A DNA stretch of 64,000 nt from positions 1,775,565 through 1,839,564 of the forward strand of contig NZ_LN650648.1 in assembly GCF_900002575.1 (NCBI RefSeq), read 5' to 3'. Under the pieces are notes generated by a model that worked only from the letters and a program-made list of their open reading frames with translations, was not told where the DNA came from and searched no databases. Position 1 is the first letter of the stretch. Every line of letters starts with the position of its first letter. The stretch is from Romboutsia hominis. GTDB taxonomy: Bacteria; Bacillota; Clostridia; Peptostreptococcales; Peptostreptococcaceae. A program made the position numbers and the translations under genes. This document shows positions 1 through 7,779 of this stretch, piece by piece.

Positions 1-86
1 TACAATTCATTTAACTCACTTAAACTTACTTCCCCATTTTTTAAATTAGATAATGTTATCTCCTTTATATTTCTAGTAGTTATCAT
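1..86 (-). CDS. Partial hypothetical protein (N-terminal 28 residues)
   Basis: An open frame runs off the left edge from an ATG at 84-86 on the minus strand. An AGGAG ribosome binding site lies about 10 bases upstream (around 100). The visible residues begin MITTRNIKEITLSNLKNGEV and look helical and polar. I do not recognise the family. It is transcribed away from the gene at 504. A repeated motif at 186-241 lies in its upstream region. Confidence 0.55.
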   Translation of the reverse strand, partial: MITTRNIKEITLSNLKNGEVSLSELNEL

Positions 87-503
87 CCTTAGTAACACTC
101 CTTTTTAAAATCTTTATATCTCATTATATTTTTAAACTTTTTTAAATATTACTATTTTTTAAATTATTTATATATTTTAATTTTAAAACAATCGTTCCTT
201 TACTTTTCTTACATTTTAGATTATATACCAAACAACCGTTCTTAGCAATAGCAAATATACATTTTTGATATTAATATTATTTTTTATTTTCTATGTATAT
301 TTTGTTCTGTTTTTATAATTTATTTAAATACTATATTTTGTCTAATCTTTATGTATTTTTTAAAAATATTTGAATTTTAAGGATTATCATTGTTGCAATT
401 TGAGGAAAACTATTCATGTTTGTAATATTATCTTGCCTTTATTTTATTGTTTATTTCTTCTCCAAGTACTACTATTATATTGAGGGGATATAAAAAAAGG
501 GGG
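87..503. other. Divergent intergenic region
   Basis: About 417 bases of very AT-rich sequence separate two divergent genes. It holds the ribosome binding site of the left gene and a pair of direct repeats (186-197 and 230-241). I see no further gene and no convincing structured RNA. Confidence 0.5.
186..241. repeat. Two direct repeats AAACAAYCGTTC, 44 bp apart
   Basis: The 12-mers AAACAATCGTTC (186-197) and AAACAACCGTTC (230-241) differ at one base and are spaced exactly 44 bp, close to four helical turns. They lie 100-155 bp upstream of the left gene's start. This geometry suits a regulator binding on one face of the DNA. The regulator is not identifiable. Confidence 0.35.
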
Positions 504-1040
504 ATGAATGTGAAAACTACAGTTAATAAGACCATTCCATTTAAGCAAAGAGATAATGATAAAAACAATAATATAAAGCCTGATAATAAGTCTAATGTCT
601 ATGGTAAAGTCATTCCTTATCCTAGGTTTAAAAAGAAAAAAGAAAAAAGTGTTAATTTTATCAAGAATAATAAAATATTTTTCATTATACTTTCTATAGT
701 ATTATTCTTTAGTTTGATATTTTTTATAGATACAACTCTTTTAAAAGGTAAGATCGGTCCAACTGGAAGACCTTTATCAATTAATAAACAAACTAATATT
801 GCTGTTTCTGATAAAGAATTCAAAACTTATTCTGAAATTCTAGAAAAAGATATAGTTAGTATATTATCTATAAACAGCAAGTATAATATATCCCCTAATT
901 CTATGCATAAAAATGGAGATAGAGTGTATGTTCAAGGTGATATACACATAAACGGCAAAAATAGCCAACCTTTTGATGCAATACTCGATAATAGCAATAC
1001 TAGCTCGATTGTTATAAATGGAGATGAATATGTAAAGTAA
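504..1040 (+). CDS. Hypothetical single-pass membrane protein
   Basis: A 178-residue protein of unknown family. A basic, Asn/Lys-rich cytoplasmic N-terminus (residues 1-57, with a KKKKEK cluster near 43) precedes one hydrophobic segment at about 58-75. A roughly 100-residue extracytoplasmic domain follows. The layout is that of a type II anchored protein. The frame is open back to 447, but an AGGGGG box at 498-503 argues for a start at ATG 504 or GTG 510; the GTG has the better spacing. A strong hairpin follows, shared with the convergent moeA fusion. No function can be assigned. Confidence 0.7.
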   Translation: MNVKTTVNKTIPFKQRDNDKNNNIKPDNKSNVYGKVIPYPRFKKKKEKSVNFIKNNKIFFIILSIVLFFSLIFFIDTTLLKGKIGPTGRPLSINKQTNIAVSDKEFKTYSEILEKDIVSILSINSKYNISPNSMHKNGDRVYVQGDIHINGKNSQPFDAILDNSNTSSIVINGDEYVK

Positions 1041-1066
1041 AATATAAATATATAATCTTTAAAGTA

Positions 1067-1110
1067 AAAAAATAGGTAAAAAGCAATTAATTGCTTTTTA
1101 CCTATTTTTT
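1067..1110. terminator. Bidirectional rho-independent terminator
   Basis: A perfect 44-base palindrome, A-rich on the left arm and T6 on the right arm, sits between two convergent genes. It overlaps the stop of the minus-strand gene at 1109. It can terminate both transcripts. Confidence 0.85.
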
Positions 1111-3007
1111 ATAAACTTATTATTTCACCTGTATTATTAGTATTATATCCGCCTAAACTTTTAACATTTTTTAAAAATTTATTGTCTTTTATTACTTCGA
1201 GTAGATTTTTTATAAACTCAAGTTCTAGGTATTCAGTTTTAATAAGTAAATCATATTCTTCTTCACATATAGGTATAAAATCTAAATCAAATACTTTAGC
1301 TGCTGAATATACACCTAATCCACAATCACAATCATCATTTTGTATTGCTTTGGCTAGTGACATATGAGTTAATTCTTCCCTTTCATATCCTTTTATATCA
1401 CTCTTTTTTATGTTTTCTTTTTTTAGTAAATAATCAAATAACACTCTAGTTCCAGAACCTTTTTGTCTATTTATATATCGTATATTAACCAAATCTTTAA
1501 TTCCTTTTATATTAAGTGGATTCCCTTTCTTAACTATTAAACCTTGTGTTCTATTTACAAGTTTTATTATAGATACATCTTCATCTATATATTTCTTTAC
1601 ATAAGATTTATTATAAGTTTCACAGTCTACATCAAATAAATGTATTGGAGCTATATGGCACTCATCCTTTTTTATAGACAATATTCCTTGAAAACTACCA
1701 ACATGAGTTGAACTAAGCTTAAATTTTCCTTCAGTTTTTTTAGTCAACTCATTATTTATTAGATCCATAACTATATCATGACTTCCTATAGATACTATTG
1801 TTTTTTCTATTTTGCTTATATCATTTAATAGTTGTACATCTACATAGCTACCTTCTTCTATTCCTTCTATATTTTGAGGTATTGTTATAACTCCATCAGC
1901 ATGTACTAAGCTAGTTACAGTTCCCGCTCCTCTTTTTATAGGCGTAGCGACATATTCATTATTTATATTTCCTACTTTAACTCTTACAAATTCTTTATAC
2001 TTTAATGAACTCATTATTCTCTTTGTAAGTCTTGCCCTTATAACATTCCTTTTTTCTATCTCTTTATGTGTAAGTTTTGATATTACTTCTTTTACTATGT
2101 TTTCCATTACAACCCATCCAGATACAGGATATCCCGGTATTCCTATTATAGGTTTATTTTGACCATATCCAAGTATTGCAGGTTTTCCAGGTTTTATAGC
2201 TATTCCATGTATCACTACTTTTCCTAATTCTTCTATTATGTCATATGTATAATCTTCTCTACCTTGTGATGAGCCTGCGTTTATAAGTACCATATCGCAC
2301 TCACTTAGTGCTAATAGCACACTTTGCTTTATTTTATAATAATTATCTTCTACTATTGGATAAACAACAGGTGTTGCTCCATACTCTAGTATAAGCCCTT
2401 CAAATAATTTAGAGTTAAATTCTATAATATCTCCGATTTCAGGTGTTTTATATCTATCTATTAATTCTGTTCCTGTTGGTATAATTCCTACCTTAAAATC
2501 TTTAAATACTTTTACTTTATCTGCCTTTGCACTTATCATAGATGCTATATCTTGTGGTCTTATTTTATGAAAACTTGGAACTATCATCTCTGTTTCAACT
2601 ATATCTTCCCCTAAGCATCTTATATGCTGCCAAGGAGTTGCAGGTTTATAAATTTTTATTTGTCCATCCTTTTTCTCTAATAAATCCTCTACCATTATAA
2701 CTGCATCAAATTCCTTAGGTATAGGATCTCCTGTATCTACTTCTATATAGTCTTTATCCTCTTTTAGAGTTATTATATTTTGTTCATTAGCCATAAATGT
2801 AAGTTTTGATTTCACTGCTACTCCATCCATTGCAGAACAGTTATAAAATGGAGATGATAACTTTGCAAAAACAGCATCACTTGTAATTTTATTTAAACAT
2901 TTATCTACATCTATAAATTTAGTATCTATTTTTTTTAGACTTAATATTTCATTAGTATATTTTTTTAGTCCTTCTTCTAATGAAATATTAGATAGATATC
3001 TCTTCAT
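1109..3007 (-). CDS. MoeA-type molybdopterin molybdotransferase fused to a periplasmic-binding-protein-like domain
   Basis: A 632-residue protein. Residues 1 to about 400 follow MoeA, which inserts molybdate or tungstate into adenylated molybdopterin: the early YNCSAMDGVAV motif, then the GSSQGREDYT loop, IKPGKPAILG and GIPGYPVSG. Residues about 400-632 match the PBP-like domain (PF12727 type, related to LysR effector and ModA-like domains), with SGTRVLFDYLL and DCGLGVYSAAKVF. This C-terminal domain is known in clostridial and archaeal MoeA paralogues and may bind oxyanion, but it is not a DNA-binding LysR. A good GGAGG site precedes ATG 3007. It lies 33 bases after a second moeA (3041), in one operon with the AOR-like gene at 4283. 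Confidence 0.9.
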   Translation of the reverse strand: MKRYLSNISLEEGLKKYTNEILSLKKIDTKFIDVDKCLNKITSDAVFAKLSSPFYNCSAMDGVAVKSKLTFMANEQNIITLKEDKDYIEVDTGDPIPKEFDAVIMVEDLLEKKDGQIKIYKPATPWQHIRCLGEDIVETEMIVPSFHKIRPQDIASMISAKADKVKVFKDFKVGIIPTGTELIDRYKTPEIGDIIEFNSKLFEGLILEYGATPVVYPIVEDNYYKIKQSVLLALSECDMVLINAGSSQGREDYTYDIIEELGKVVIHGIAIKPGKPAILGYGQNKPIIGIPGYPVSGWVVMENIVKEVISKLTHKEIEKRNVIRARLTKRIMSSLKYKEFVRVKVGNINNEYVATPIKRGAGTVTSLVHADGVITIPQNIEGIEEGSYVDVQLLNDISKIEKTIVSIGSHDIVMDLINNELTKKTEGKFKLSSTHVGSFQGILSIKKDECHIAPIHLFDVDCETYNKSYVKKYIDEDVSIIKLVNRTQGLIVKKGNPLNIKGIKDLVNIRYINRQKGSGTRVLFDYLLKKENIKKSDIKGYEREELTHMSLAKAIQNDDCDCGLGVYSAAKVFDLDFIPICEEEYDLLIKTEYLELEFIKNLLEVIKDNKFLKNVKSLGGYNTNNTGEIISL

Positions 3008-3040
3008 ATCCTTCCTCCTATATTTACTATGATTAAATCT

Positions 3041-4261
3041 TTAAAAAGTATATACTTTAACTATATCTCCATTTTTTATACCTTCTAAATCCCTATCGAT
3101 TTTTATATATCCATCACACTTTGCAAACTGCTTTATGGTACTTGATTTTGAAAATATAGGTACACATACTAGCTTATTATCTTTTTTCCCTATATTTACA
3201 CCCAAATATTCTTCTCGCCCTTTAGCCTTATGATAGTTGTATGTAAATTCACAAAGTGTATATTCTTCCTTATCTATATTGTATAAACTTTTTATATATT
3301 GCTTAAATATTGCCTCTATTACAAAGGCACAAGATAGAGGATGACCCGGTAGTCCCATCACCAATTTATTACATATATTTGCTATTATAGTTGGCTTTCC
3401 TGGTTTTATAGCTATTCCTTCTACTAAAACTTCACTATTTTCAAAACTTTCTATTGCTTTTAATGTTTCGTCTTTTTTACCTACAGAGCTTCCTCCTGAT
3501 ATTAAAATTATGTCACATTCATTGAGAGCTTTTTTGATCAAATTTATTATGTCATTGAGATTATCTTTTGCTGATGGGTATATGATAGGATTTAAATTTA
3601 TGTTTTTTAATTGACCATATAGTATGTATGCATTTATATCTTTTATCTTAGCTTCTTTTATATCTTCACTTATATCCAATATTTCATCTCCTGTTGATAT
3701 TATACCAACAGTAAGTTTTTCATAAACGTCTATTTCTTTTATATTAGATCCTGCTAATACTCCAATATCTCTTTCATTTATAAGATGTCCTTTTTCATAT
3801 AATACTTCATTTTCTTTTATGTCTTCTCCTACCTCTACTATGTTTTCATTAAATGCTATAGAATTTTGTATAAGTATCTCCTTTTCATTTAACACTTCAC
3901 AATATTCTATCATTACAACTCCCTGTGAATTTTTTGGTACCATAGCACCAGTTGGAGTATATACACAAGTTTCTTCTTCTAATAAAGTATTACAAATTTT
4001 TCCCATATAACTTTCGTCTATTTTGTTTAAGCATACAGGATTTGATTCACTAGCTAAAAATACATCATTAAATAATACTGAATATCCATCTACTAGTGAT
4101 TTTCTAAAGTGAGGTACATTTATATTTGATTTAATATCATCTGATATATATCTATTTAAGCTATCTATTAAGCTTACTTTCTCAGACATTATATCTTTTT
4201 TAAATTTATTTTTCATTATTTCTAATACGTTATCTACTGTTGTTACATCAAATAATTTCAT
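3041..4261 (-). CDS. moeA: Molybdopterin molybdenumtransferase MoeA
   Basis: A 406-residue, standard-length MoeA, the enzyme that inserts Mo or W into MPT-AMP. Motifs in order: HFRKSLVDGYSV near 50 (family RSxxDGYA), PTGAMVPKNSQGVVMIEYCE near 100, STGDEI near 190, GGSSVGKKDE near 255, IKPGKPTI near 285 and GLPGHPLSC near 300. An AGGGGAT site precedes ATG 4261. It lies 21 bases downstream of the AOR-like gene and 33 upstream of the MoeA-PBP gene. Two MoeA-like proteins side by side may separate Mo and W insertion; that is inference. Confidence 0.93.
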   Translation of the reverse strand: MKLFDVTTVDNVLEIMKNKFKKDIMSEKVSLIDSLNRYISDDIKSNINVPHFRKSLVDGYSVLFNDVFLASESNPVCLNKIDESYMGKICNTLLEEETCVYTPTGAMVPKNSQGVVMIEYCEVLNEKEILIQNSIAFNENIVEVGEDIKENEVLYEKGHLINERDIGVLAGSNIKEIDVYEKLTVGIISTGDEILDISEDIKEAKIKDINAYILYGQLKNINLNPIIYPSAKDNLNDIINLIKKALNECDIILISGGSSVGKKDETLKAIESFENSEVLVEGIAIKPGKPTIIANICNKLVMGLPGHPLSCAFVIEAIFKQYIKSLYNIDKEEYTLCEFTYNYHKAKGREEYLGVNIGKKDNKLVCVPIFSKSSTIKQFAKCDGYIKIDRDLEGIKNGDIVKVYTF

Positions 4262-4282
4262 TACTATCCCCTTTTAATAAAA

Positions 4283-5299
4283 TTAAATAGCAATACTAAC
4301 TCCAAGTATTGATTTTGCTAATATTTTTTTATCTTTATCATTTATAATATCTTTTTCCATTAAAAGCTTGCAAAAACCTAACTTTTCACAGTCTTGTAAT
4401 GTTTTATTTTTCTTAATAAATTTACCTTCATTTATAAATAATGGCTTATAATATGAATAGTTATTTATAATATCCTCAATAAAATTTTCTAAATCTACTA
4501 TCTCTGTATCAAAAGTCTTTTTATATGTGTCTATTCCTCTAGCTAATGTTACACTGTCTAATCCATAAAAGTTTGATATTTTATTTATATCACTTGCTTC
4601 TTTTTCACTAAATCCGTACCTTTTTATTTTACTCAAAGATGTATTTTTACAATTTAGGCAACATCCGTAGCAAGTATTGTTCTCATCATACCAATTAGCA
4701 TTTGACTTATTAGTTATTTTTTTAGCTATAGAATCATTATATTTTTTTAAGGTTGATATATCATATGGTATTAAATTTTCTTGTTTCTTTAGCACTATAG
4801 CTTTTATATTTTTATCTGCCATTAATTTTCCTAATCCCTTTTTTCCGCAGGATTTATCATTTCTAAATATTATTTTAGAGAAATCTATTTTTTTAACTGA
4901 TGCCAATCCTATTGATGCTATTTCTAATTCATTAGTATTTAATTCTTCTTTTATAGACTCAACAACTTTATCATAATCTTTATCTAATAAATGACTTGCT
5001 TCTTTTATTTTTACACTTTCCTTATCTATATATAAATATATAGGTGTATCACTTTCTCCTTCAAACACTAAAAAATCATACCCATTACACTTCATAAAAT
5101 GTGCAAAATGACCTCCTGTTTGAGATAAAGAATTTTTATTATATACCTTGAGTTTGTTAAGTCCAACTACACCATAACCTGCTAAAGATGGAGCTTCAAA
5201 TACTAAATTATTATTATTTAAATTTATTTTGTGTTCGTCATACTGATGCACTGACTTCACCTTTTTGTTTTTTAAATTTATGTATAGAATTTTTCTCAT
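4283..5299 (-). CDS. Shortened aldehyde:ferredoxin oxidoreductase-like protein
   Basis: A 338-residue protein, a little over half the length of AOR (about 600). Residues 1-175 align by eye with the AOR pterin-binding N-domain: TGGHFAHFMKCNGYDFLVFEG (about 61-81) against the GGKWGTKLKNAGYD region of the full AOR at 7780, and GKKGLGKLMADKNIKAIVL (152-170) against GGVGAVMGFKNLKAIVV. Fe-S cysteines C210, C213 and C217 (CX2CX3C) are present, and EKLGFC ending at C310 matches the fourth-cysteine motif DxxGLC. The long segment between these in AOR is mostly missing. The frame is clean, with a GGGGGT site and operon position ahead of moeA. It may be a cofactor carrier, a regulator or a diverged enzyme. 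Confidence 0.75.
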   Translation of the reverse strand: MRKILYINLKNKKVKSVHQYDEHKINLNNNNLVFEAPSLAGYGVVGLNKLKVYNKNSLSQTGGHFAHFMKCNGYDFLVFEGESDTPIYLYIDKESVKIKEASHLLDKDYDKVVESIKEELNTNELEIASIGLASVKKIDFSKIIFRNDKSCGKKGLGKLMADKNIKAIVLKKQENLIPYDISTLKKYNDSIAKKITNKSNANWYDENNTCYGCCLNCKNTSLSKIKRYGFSEKEASDINKISNFYGLDSVTLARGIDTYKKTFDTEIVDLENFIEDIINNYSYYKPLFINEGKFIKKNKTLQDCEKLGFCKLLMEKDIINDKDKKILAKSILGVSIAI

Positions 5300-5467
5300 C
5301 AGTTACCCCCTCCCCCTAATGTTAATTATATCACTCTAAAATTAAATATTCTGTCATTTTTTAGACCATTTATTGTTAAATTCTATGTTTTATAAAAAAA
5401 TTTGGGTAAATATGATATTATATATAAATAGAGATTAGTATAATTTCCTCTAGATTGGAGAATTAAA

Positions 5468-5917
5468 ATGAAAGATAAATACATCATTTATTTTATTAGT
5501 AGAACAAAAGCTAATATGATAAAATTCATAGAAAATAAATTAAAAGAAAATGACTTAACTGACTTAATACCAACTCATGGCAATATACTAACTGCGCTTT
5601 ATGAAAGTGATAAAAAGCTCACTATGAAAGAAATTTCAAAAAAAATTGGTAAAGATAAGTCAACAGTTACTTCTTTAGTAAATAAACTTATAGATTTAGG
5701 ATATGTAAAAAAAGAAAAATGTACTAAGGATAAGCGCGTTACTTATATAAGTTTGACTCAAAAAGCAAAAAATATTGAAGATAAATTTAACTTTATATCA
5801 TCTCAAGTTAAAGAAACTGCTTATAAAGACTTTACAAAAGAAGAAAAAGAAGAATTTCTTAGATTACTTAGAAAACTTAGTTCTAATTTTAAAATTGAAA
5901 ATGATAAGTATATATAA
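5468..5917 (+). CDS. MarR family transcriptional regulator
   Basis: A 149-residue winged-helix regulator. The recognition region is LTMKEISKKIGKDKSTVTSLVNKLIDLGYV (about residues 54-83). The wing follows with KKEKCTKDKRVTYISLTQKA. These are standard MarR dimers that bind 16-20 bp palindromes and often respond to phenolics or oxidants. It is divergent from the AOR-like/moeA operon and convergent with the nitroreductase at 5948. An 18-bp palindrome in the nitroreductase promoter (6681-6698) is a candidate operator. GGAG precedes ATG 5468. Confidence 0.92.
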   Translation: MKDKYIIYFISRTKANMIKFIENKLKENDLTDLIPTHGNILTALYESDKKLTMKEISKKIGKDKSTVTSLVNKLIDLGYVKKEKCTKDKRVTYISLTQKAKNIEDKFNFISSQVKETAYKDFTKEEKEEFLRLLRKLSSNFKIENDKYI

Positions 5918-5945
5918 AAAGTGCCTCTATAAGAGACACTTTTTT
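5916..5945. terminator. Rho-independent terminator
   Basis: AAAAAGTGcCTCT and AGAGaCACTTTTT arms close a short hairpin between the convergent MarR gene and nitroreductase gene. A/T tracts on both sides suit both directions. Confidence 0.8.
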
Positions 5946-5947
5946 AA

Positions 5948-6586
5948 TTAGTCTATAAATGTAACTACTTCTTCAAGTGGTTTACGAGGTGGCTTAGGAG
6001 GTGTATTTTCTTCAGCTACACCTAAAGATATCATAGACATTAATTCAAATCCTGGTTTATCAAATCCTATTAACTTTTCTATTTCAGTTTTTGCATGAGT
6101 AGGTCCTGTCATATAGCAAGTTCCATATCCCATTTCTGTTGCTGCTAATAGGAAGTTTTCAACTGCTGCACCTATTCCTTGAGCTGCTGATTGAGGAGAT
6201 ACTAAAACATCTAACACTTCTTGAGGTGCGTTATTTTCTTTTAATATTTTATATTCTATCATTTTATATTCTGATCCATATACCATTATTACTACTGGAG
6301 CATTTTTAAAGCATGTATAATATTTAATTACACTCATATGTATTTTTCTATCTTTTTCAGTTTTTGCTAATTCACCTATTTTTTCATGGCTTTTAGTTAC
6401 TATATCAGCCATTTCATTTATTACTTCACGGTTAGTAAGTACTACAAAGTGCCAGTTTTGTTGATGCTTTGGAGATGGGGCTTCTGTTGCTGCTTCTAGC
6501 ATTTTTAATATGTCTTCTTTTGGTACTTCTTCATCTTTAAATTTTCTTACACTCTTACGATTGTATATAAGGTCTAAATTTGCCAT
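5948..6586 (-). CDS. Nitroreductase family FMN oxidoreductase
   Basis: A 212-residue nitroreductase-fold flavoprotein. N-terminal NRKSVRKFKDEEVP and EAPSPKHQQNWHFVVL (about residues 38-51) form the FMN phosphate and ring contacts. GIGAAVENFLLAATEMGYGTCYMTGP (about 137-162) is the second conserved block. Members reduce nitro compounds, quinones or enones with NAD(P)H in the cytoplasm. The substrate is not predictable. AGGAG precedes ATG 6586. Its promoter (6699-6728) carries a palindrome that suits the neighbouring MarR protein. Confidence 0.9.
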   Translation of the reverse strand: MANLDLIYNRKSVRKFKDEEVPKEDILKMLEAATEAPSPKHQQNWHFVVLTNREVINEMADIVTKSHEKIGELAKTEKDRKIHMSVIKYYTCFKNAPVVIMVYGSEYKMIEYKILKENNAPQEVLDVLVSPQSAAQGIGAAVENFLLAATEMGYGTCYMTGPTHAKTEIEKLIGFDKPGFELMSMISLGVAEENTPPKPPRKPLEEVVTFID

Positions 6587-6680
6587 TTTACTTCTCCTTT
6601 TGATGTTTTATATAATTATACTATATACATATGTTATAGTATTATCACTAATTTAAATATAATTGCTTATTATTTATAAA

Positions 6681-6698
6681 TAGTTTGTCATCAAACTA
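6681..6698. promoter_or_regulatory. Palindromic operator candidate for the MarR regulator
   Basis: TAGTTTG-tcat-CAAACTA is a perfect 7-bp inverted repeat with a 4-base spacer, 18 bp overall, as MarR proteins prefer. It begins right after the -10 box at 6699-6704 and overlaps the expected transcription start of the nitroreductase gene, a position that would repress. Confidence 0.5.
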
Positions 6699-6728
6699 AT
6701 TGTATACTAAAAAATAGTTTTATGTCAA
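6699..6728 (-). promoter_or_regulatory. Sigma-A promoter of the nitroreductase gene
   Basis: On the minus strand TTGACA (6723-6728) and TACAAT (6699-6704) are 18 bases apart. TATACA at 16 bases is an alternative -10. Confidence 0.6.
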
Positions 6729-6748
6729 ACTTTTTTATATTTTATATA

Positions 6749-6797
6749 AAAATATCCTATAAAATGAAATTTTTTAATTCAATTTACAGGATATTTT
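6749..6797 (-). terminator. Terminator of the MoeB/ThiF-like gene
   Basis: AAAATATCCT (6749-6758) and AGGATATTTT (6788-6797) pair around an AT-rich loop about 50 bases beyond the stop at 6844. On the minus strand the hairpin ends in a T-rich run. Confidence 0.55.
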
Positions 6798-6843
6798 CTT
6801 TTTCATTATTTAATTTTAATATTTATATTTACAAATATTTAAT

Positions 6844-7530
6844 CTAATATGTTTTATCTATCTCTATAATATTATATTCTCCATATAATAAGTCTATAAA
6901 AAGTACTTTGTTTCTTAATATTTCACCTTTATTAAGTAACACCTTTATAGCTTCACTAACTTGTATAGATGCCACTAGACCTGGGGTAAAAGAAGGATTG
7001 CTTAATTTATTATCTGTTTCTTTTTTATATTTATATATATAATCAAGATTATTATCTCCTGGATATATAGTACTAACTTGACCATACCACCCACTTATAG
7101 CACCATGAATTAGTGGTATATTTAAGGCTTCACAATATCTTTGAAGTATAAATCTAGTGCTTATATTATCTAATGCATCTATAACTACATGACAATTATT
7201 TATAATCTTTTCACAGTTATTACTATCTAAATGCTCACTAACTATATCTATGTTTACATTATTATTAATTAATTTTATTCTTTCTTTAGCCTCTATAGCC
7301 TTATTTTTCCCAATATTATTTTCATTACACAAGATTTGCCTATTTAAATTGCTTATATCAAATGAATCTTCATCTACTAATTTTAAATAACCTATACCTA
7401 TCCTTGATAGCATTTCTATTACATATCCACCTAAGCCACCGCATCCTACTATACAAATTTTAAAATTTTTTAATTTATCATTTTCAACCTTAGTTAAAGT
7501 TCCTATATTTCTTTCATATCTTTTATTCAT
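6844..7530 (-). CDS. ThiF/MoeB/HesA family E1-like adenylyltransferase
   Basis: A 228-residue E1-like enzyme that adenylates the C-terminal glycine of a ubiquitin-like sulfur carrier. The nucleotide loop is GCGGLGG (about residues 30-36), followed by DEDSFDISNLNRQI and a VIDALDNISTRF region, all classic. The paired CXXC zinc motif of E. coli MoeB is absent. The start is ATG 7530, overlapping the TGA of the MoaD-like gene by one base, so the two are translationally coupled. It is the third gene of the aor operon and most likely activates the MoaD-like protein for molybdopterin dithiolene synthesis. Confidence 0.88.
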   Translation of the reverse strand: MNKRYERNIGTLTKVENDKLKNFKICIVGCGGLGGYVIEMLSRIGIGYLKLVDEDSFDISNLNRQILCNENNIGKNKAIEAKERIKLINNNVNIDIVSEHLDSNNCEKIINNCHVVIDALDNISTRFILQRYCEALNIPLIHGAISGWYGQVSTIYPGDNNLDYIYKYKKETDNKLSNPSFTPGLVASIQVSEAIKVLLNKGEILRNKVLFIDLLYGEYNIIEIDKTY

Positions 7531-7754
7531 CAACCACCACCAACTGGCGGGAATATAGATAAAATATCCCCGTCCTTAAGTTTTCTATCAAATCCTCCAT
7601 CCATACCATTTAGTAAAAGTATGGATACTTCTTCTTTGTCTATATTTAAAATTTTTAGTATATCAATTATATTCATATCCTCTGCAATTTCTAATACTTG
7701 TTTTTTCTCTCTTCCTTCTCTAAATGTTGCAAATAACCTTATCTCTATTTTCAT
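7530..7754 (-). CDS. MoaD/ThiS-like sulfur carrier protein
   Basis: A 74-residue beta-grasp protein that ends in PPVGGG. The terminal diglycine is the site of adenylation and thiocarboxylation. The fold pattern IEIRLFATFREGR at the N-terminus and DGDILSIFPPVGGG at the end match MoaD. It sits between aor (7780) and the E1-like gene, a common clostridial arrangement for tungsten AOR operons. AGGGGAT precedes ATG 7754. A ThiS role is less likely because no thiazole genes are adjacent. Confidence 0.88.
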   Translation of the reverse strand: MKIEIRLFATFREGREKKQVLEIAEDMNIIDILKILNIDKEEVSILLLNGMDGGFDRKLKDGDILSIFPPVGGG

Positions 7755-7779
7755 GCTATCCCCTTAATAAATTTATATA

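Noticed and set aside
4283-5299. AOR-like gene as a pseudogene
   Set aside because: There are no internal stops or frameshifts, the ribosome binding site is good, the operon is tight and both cofactor motif sets are kept. It is treated as a real gene.
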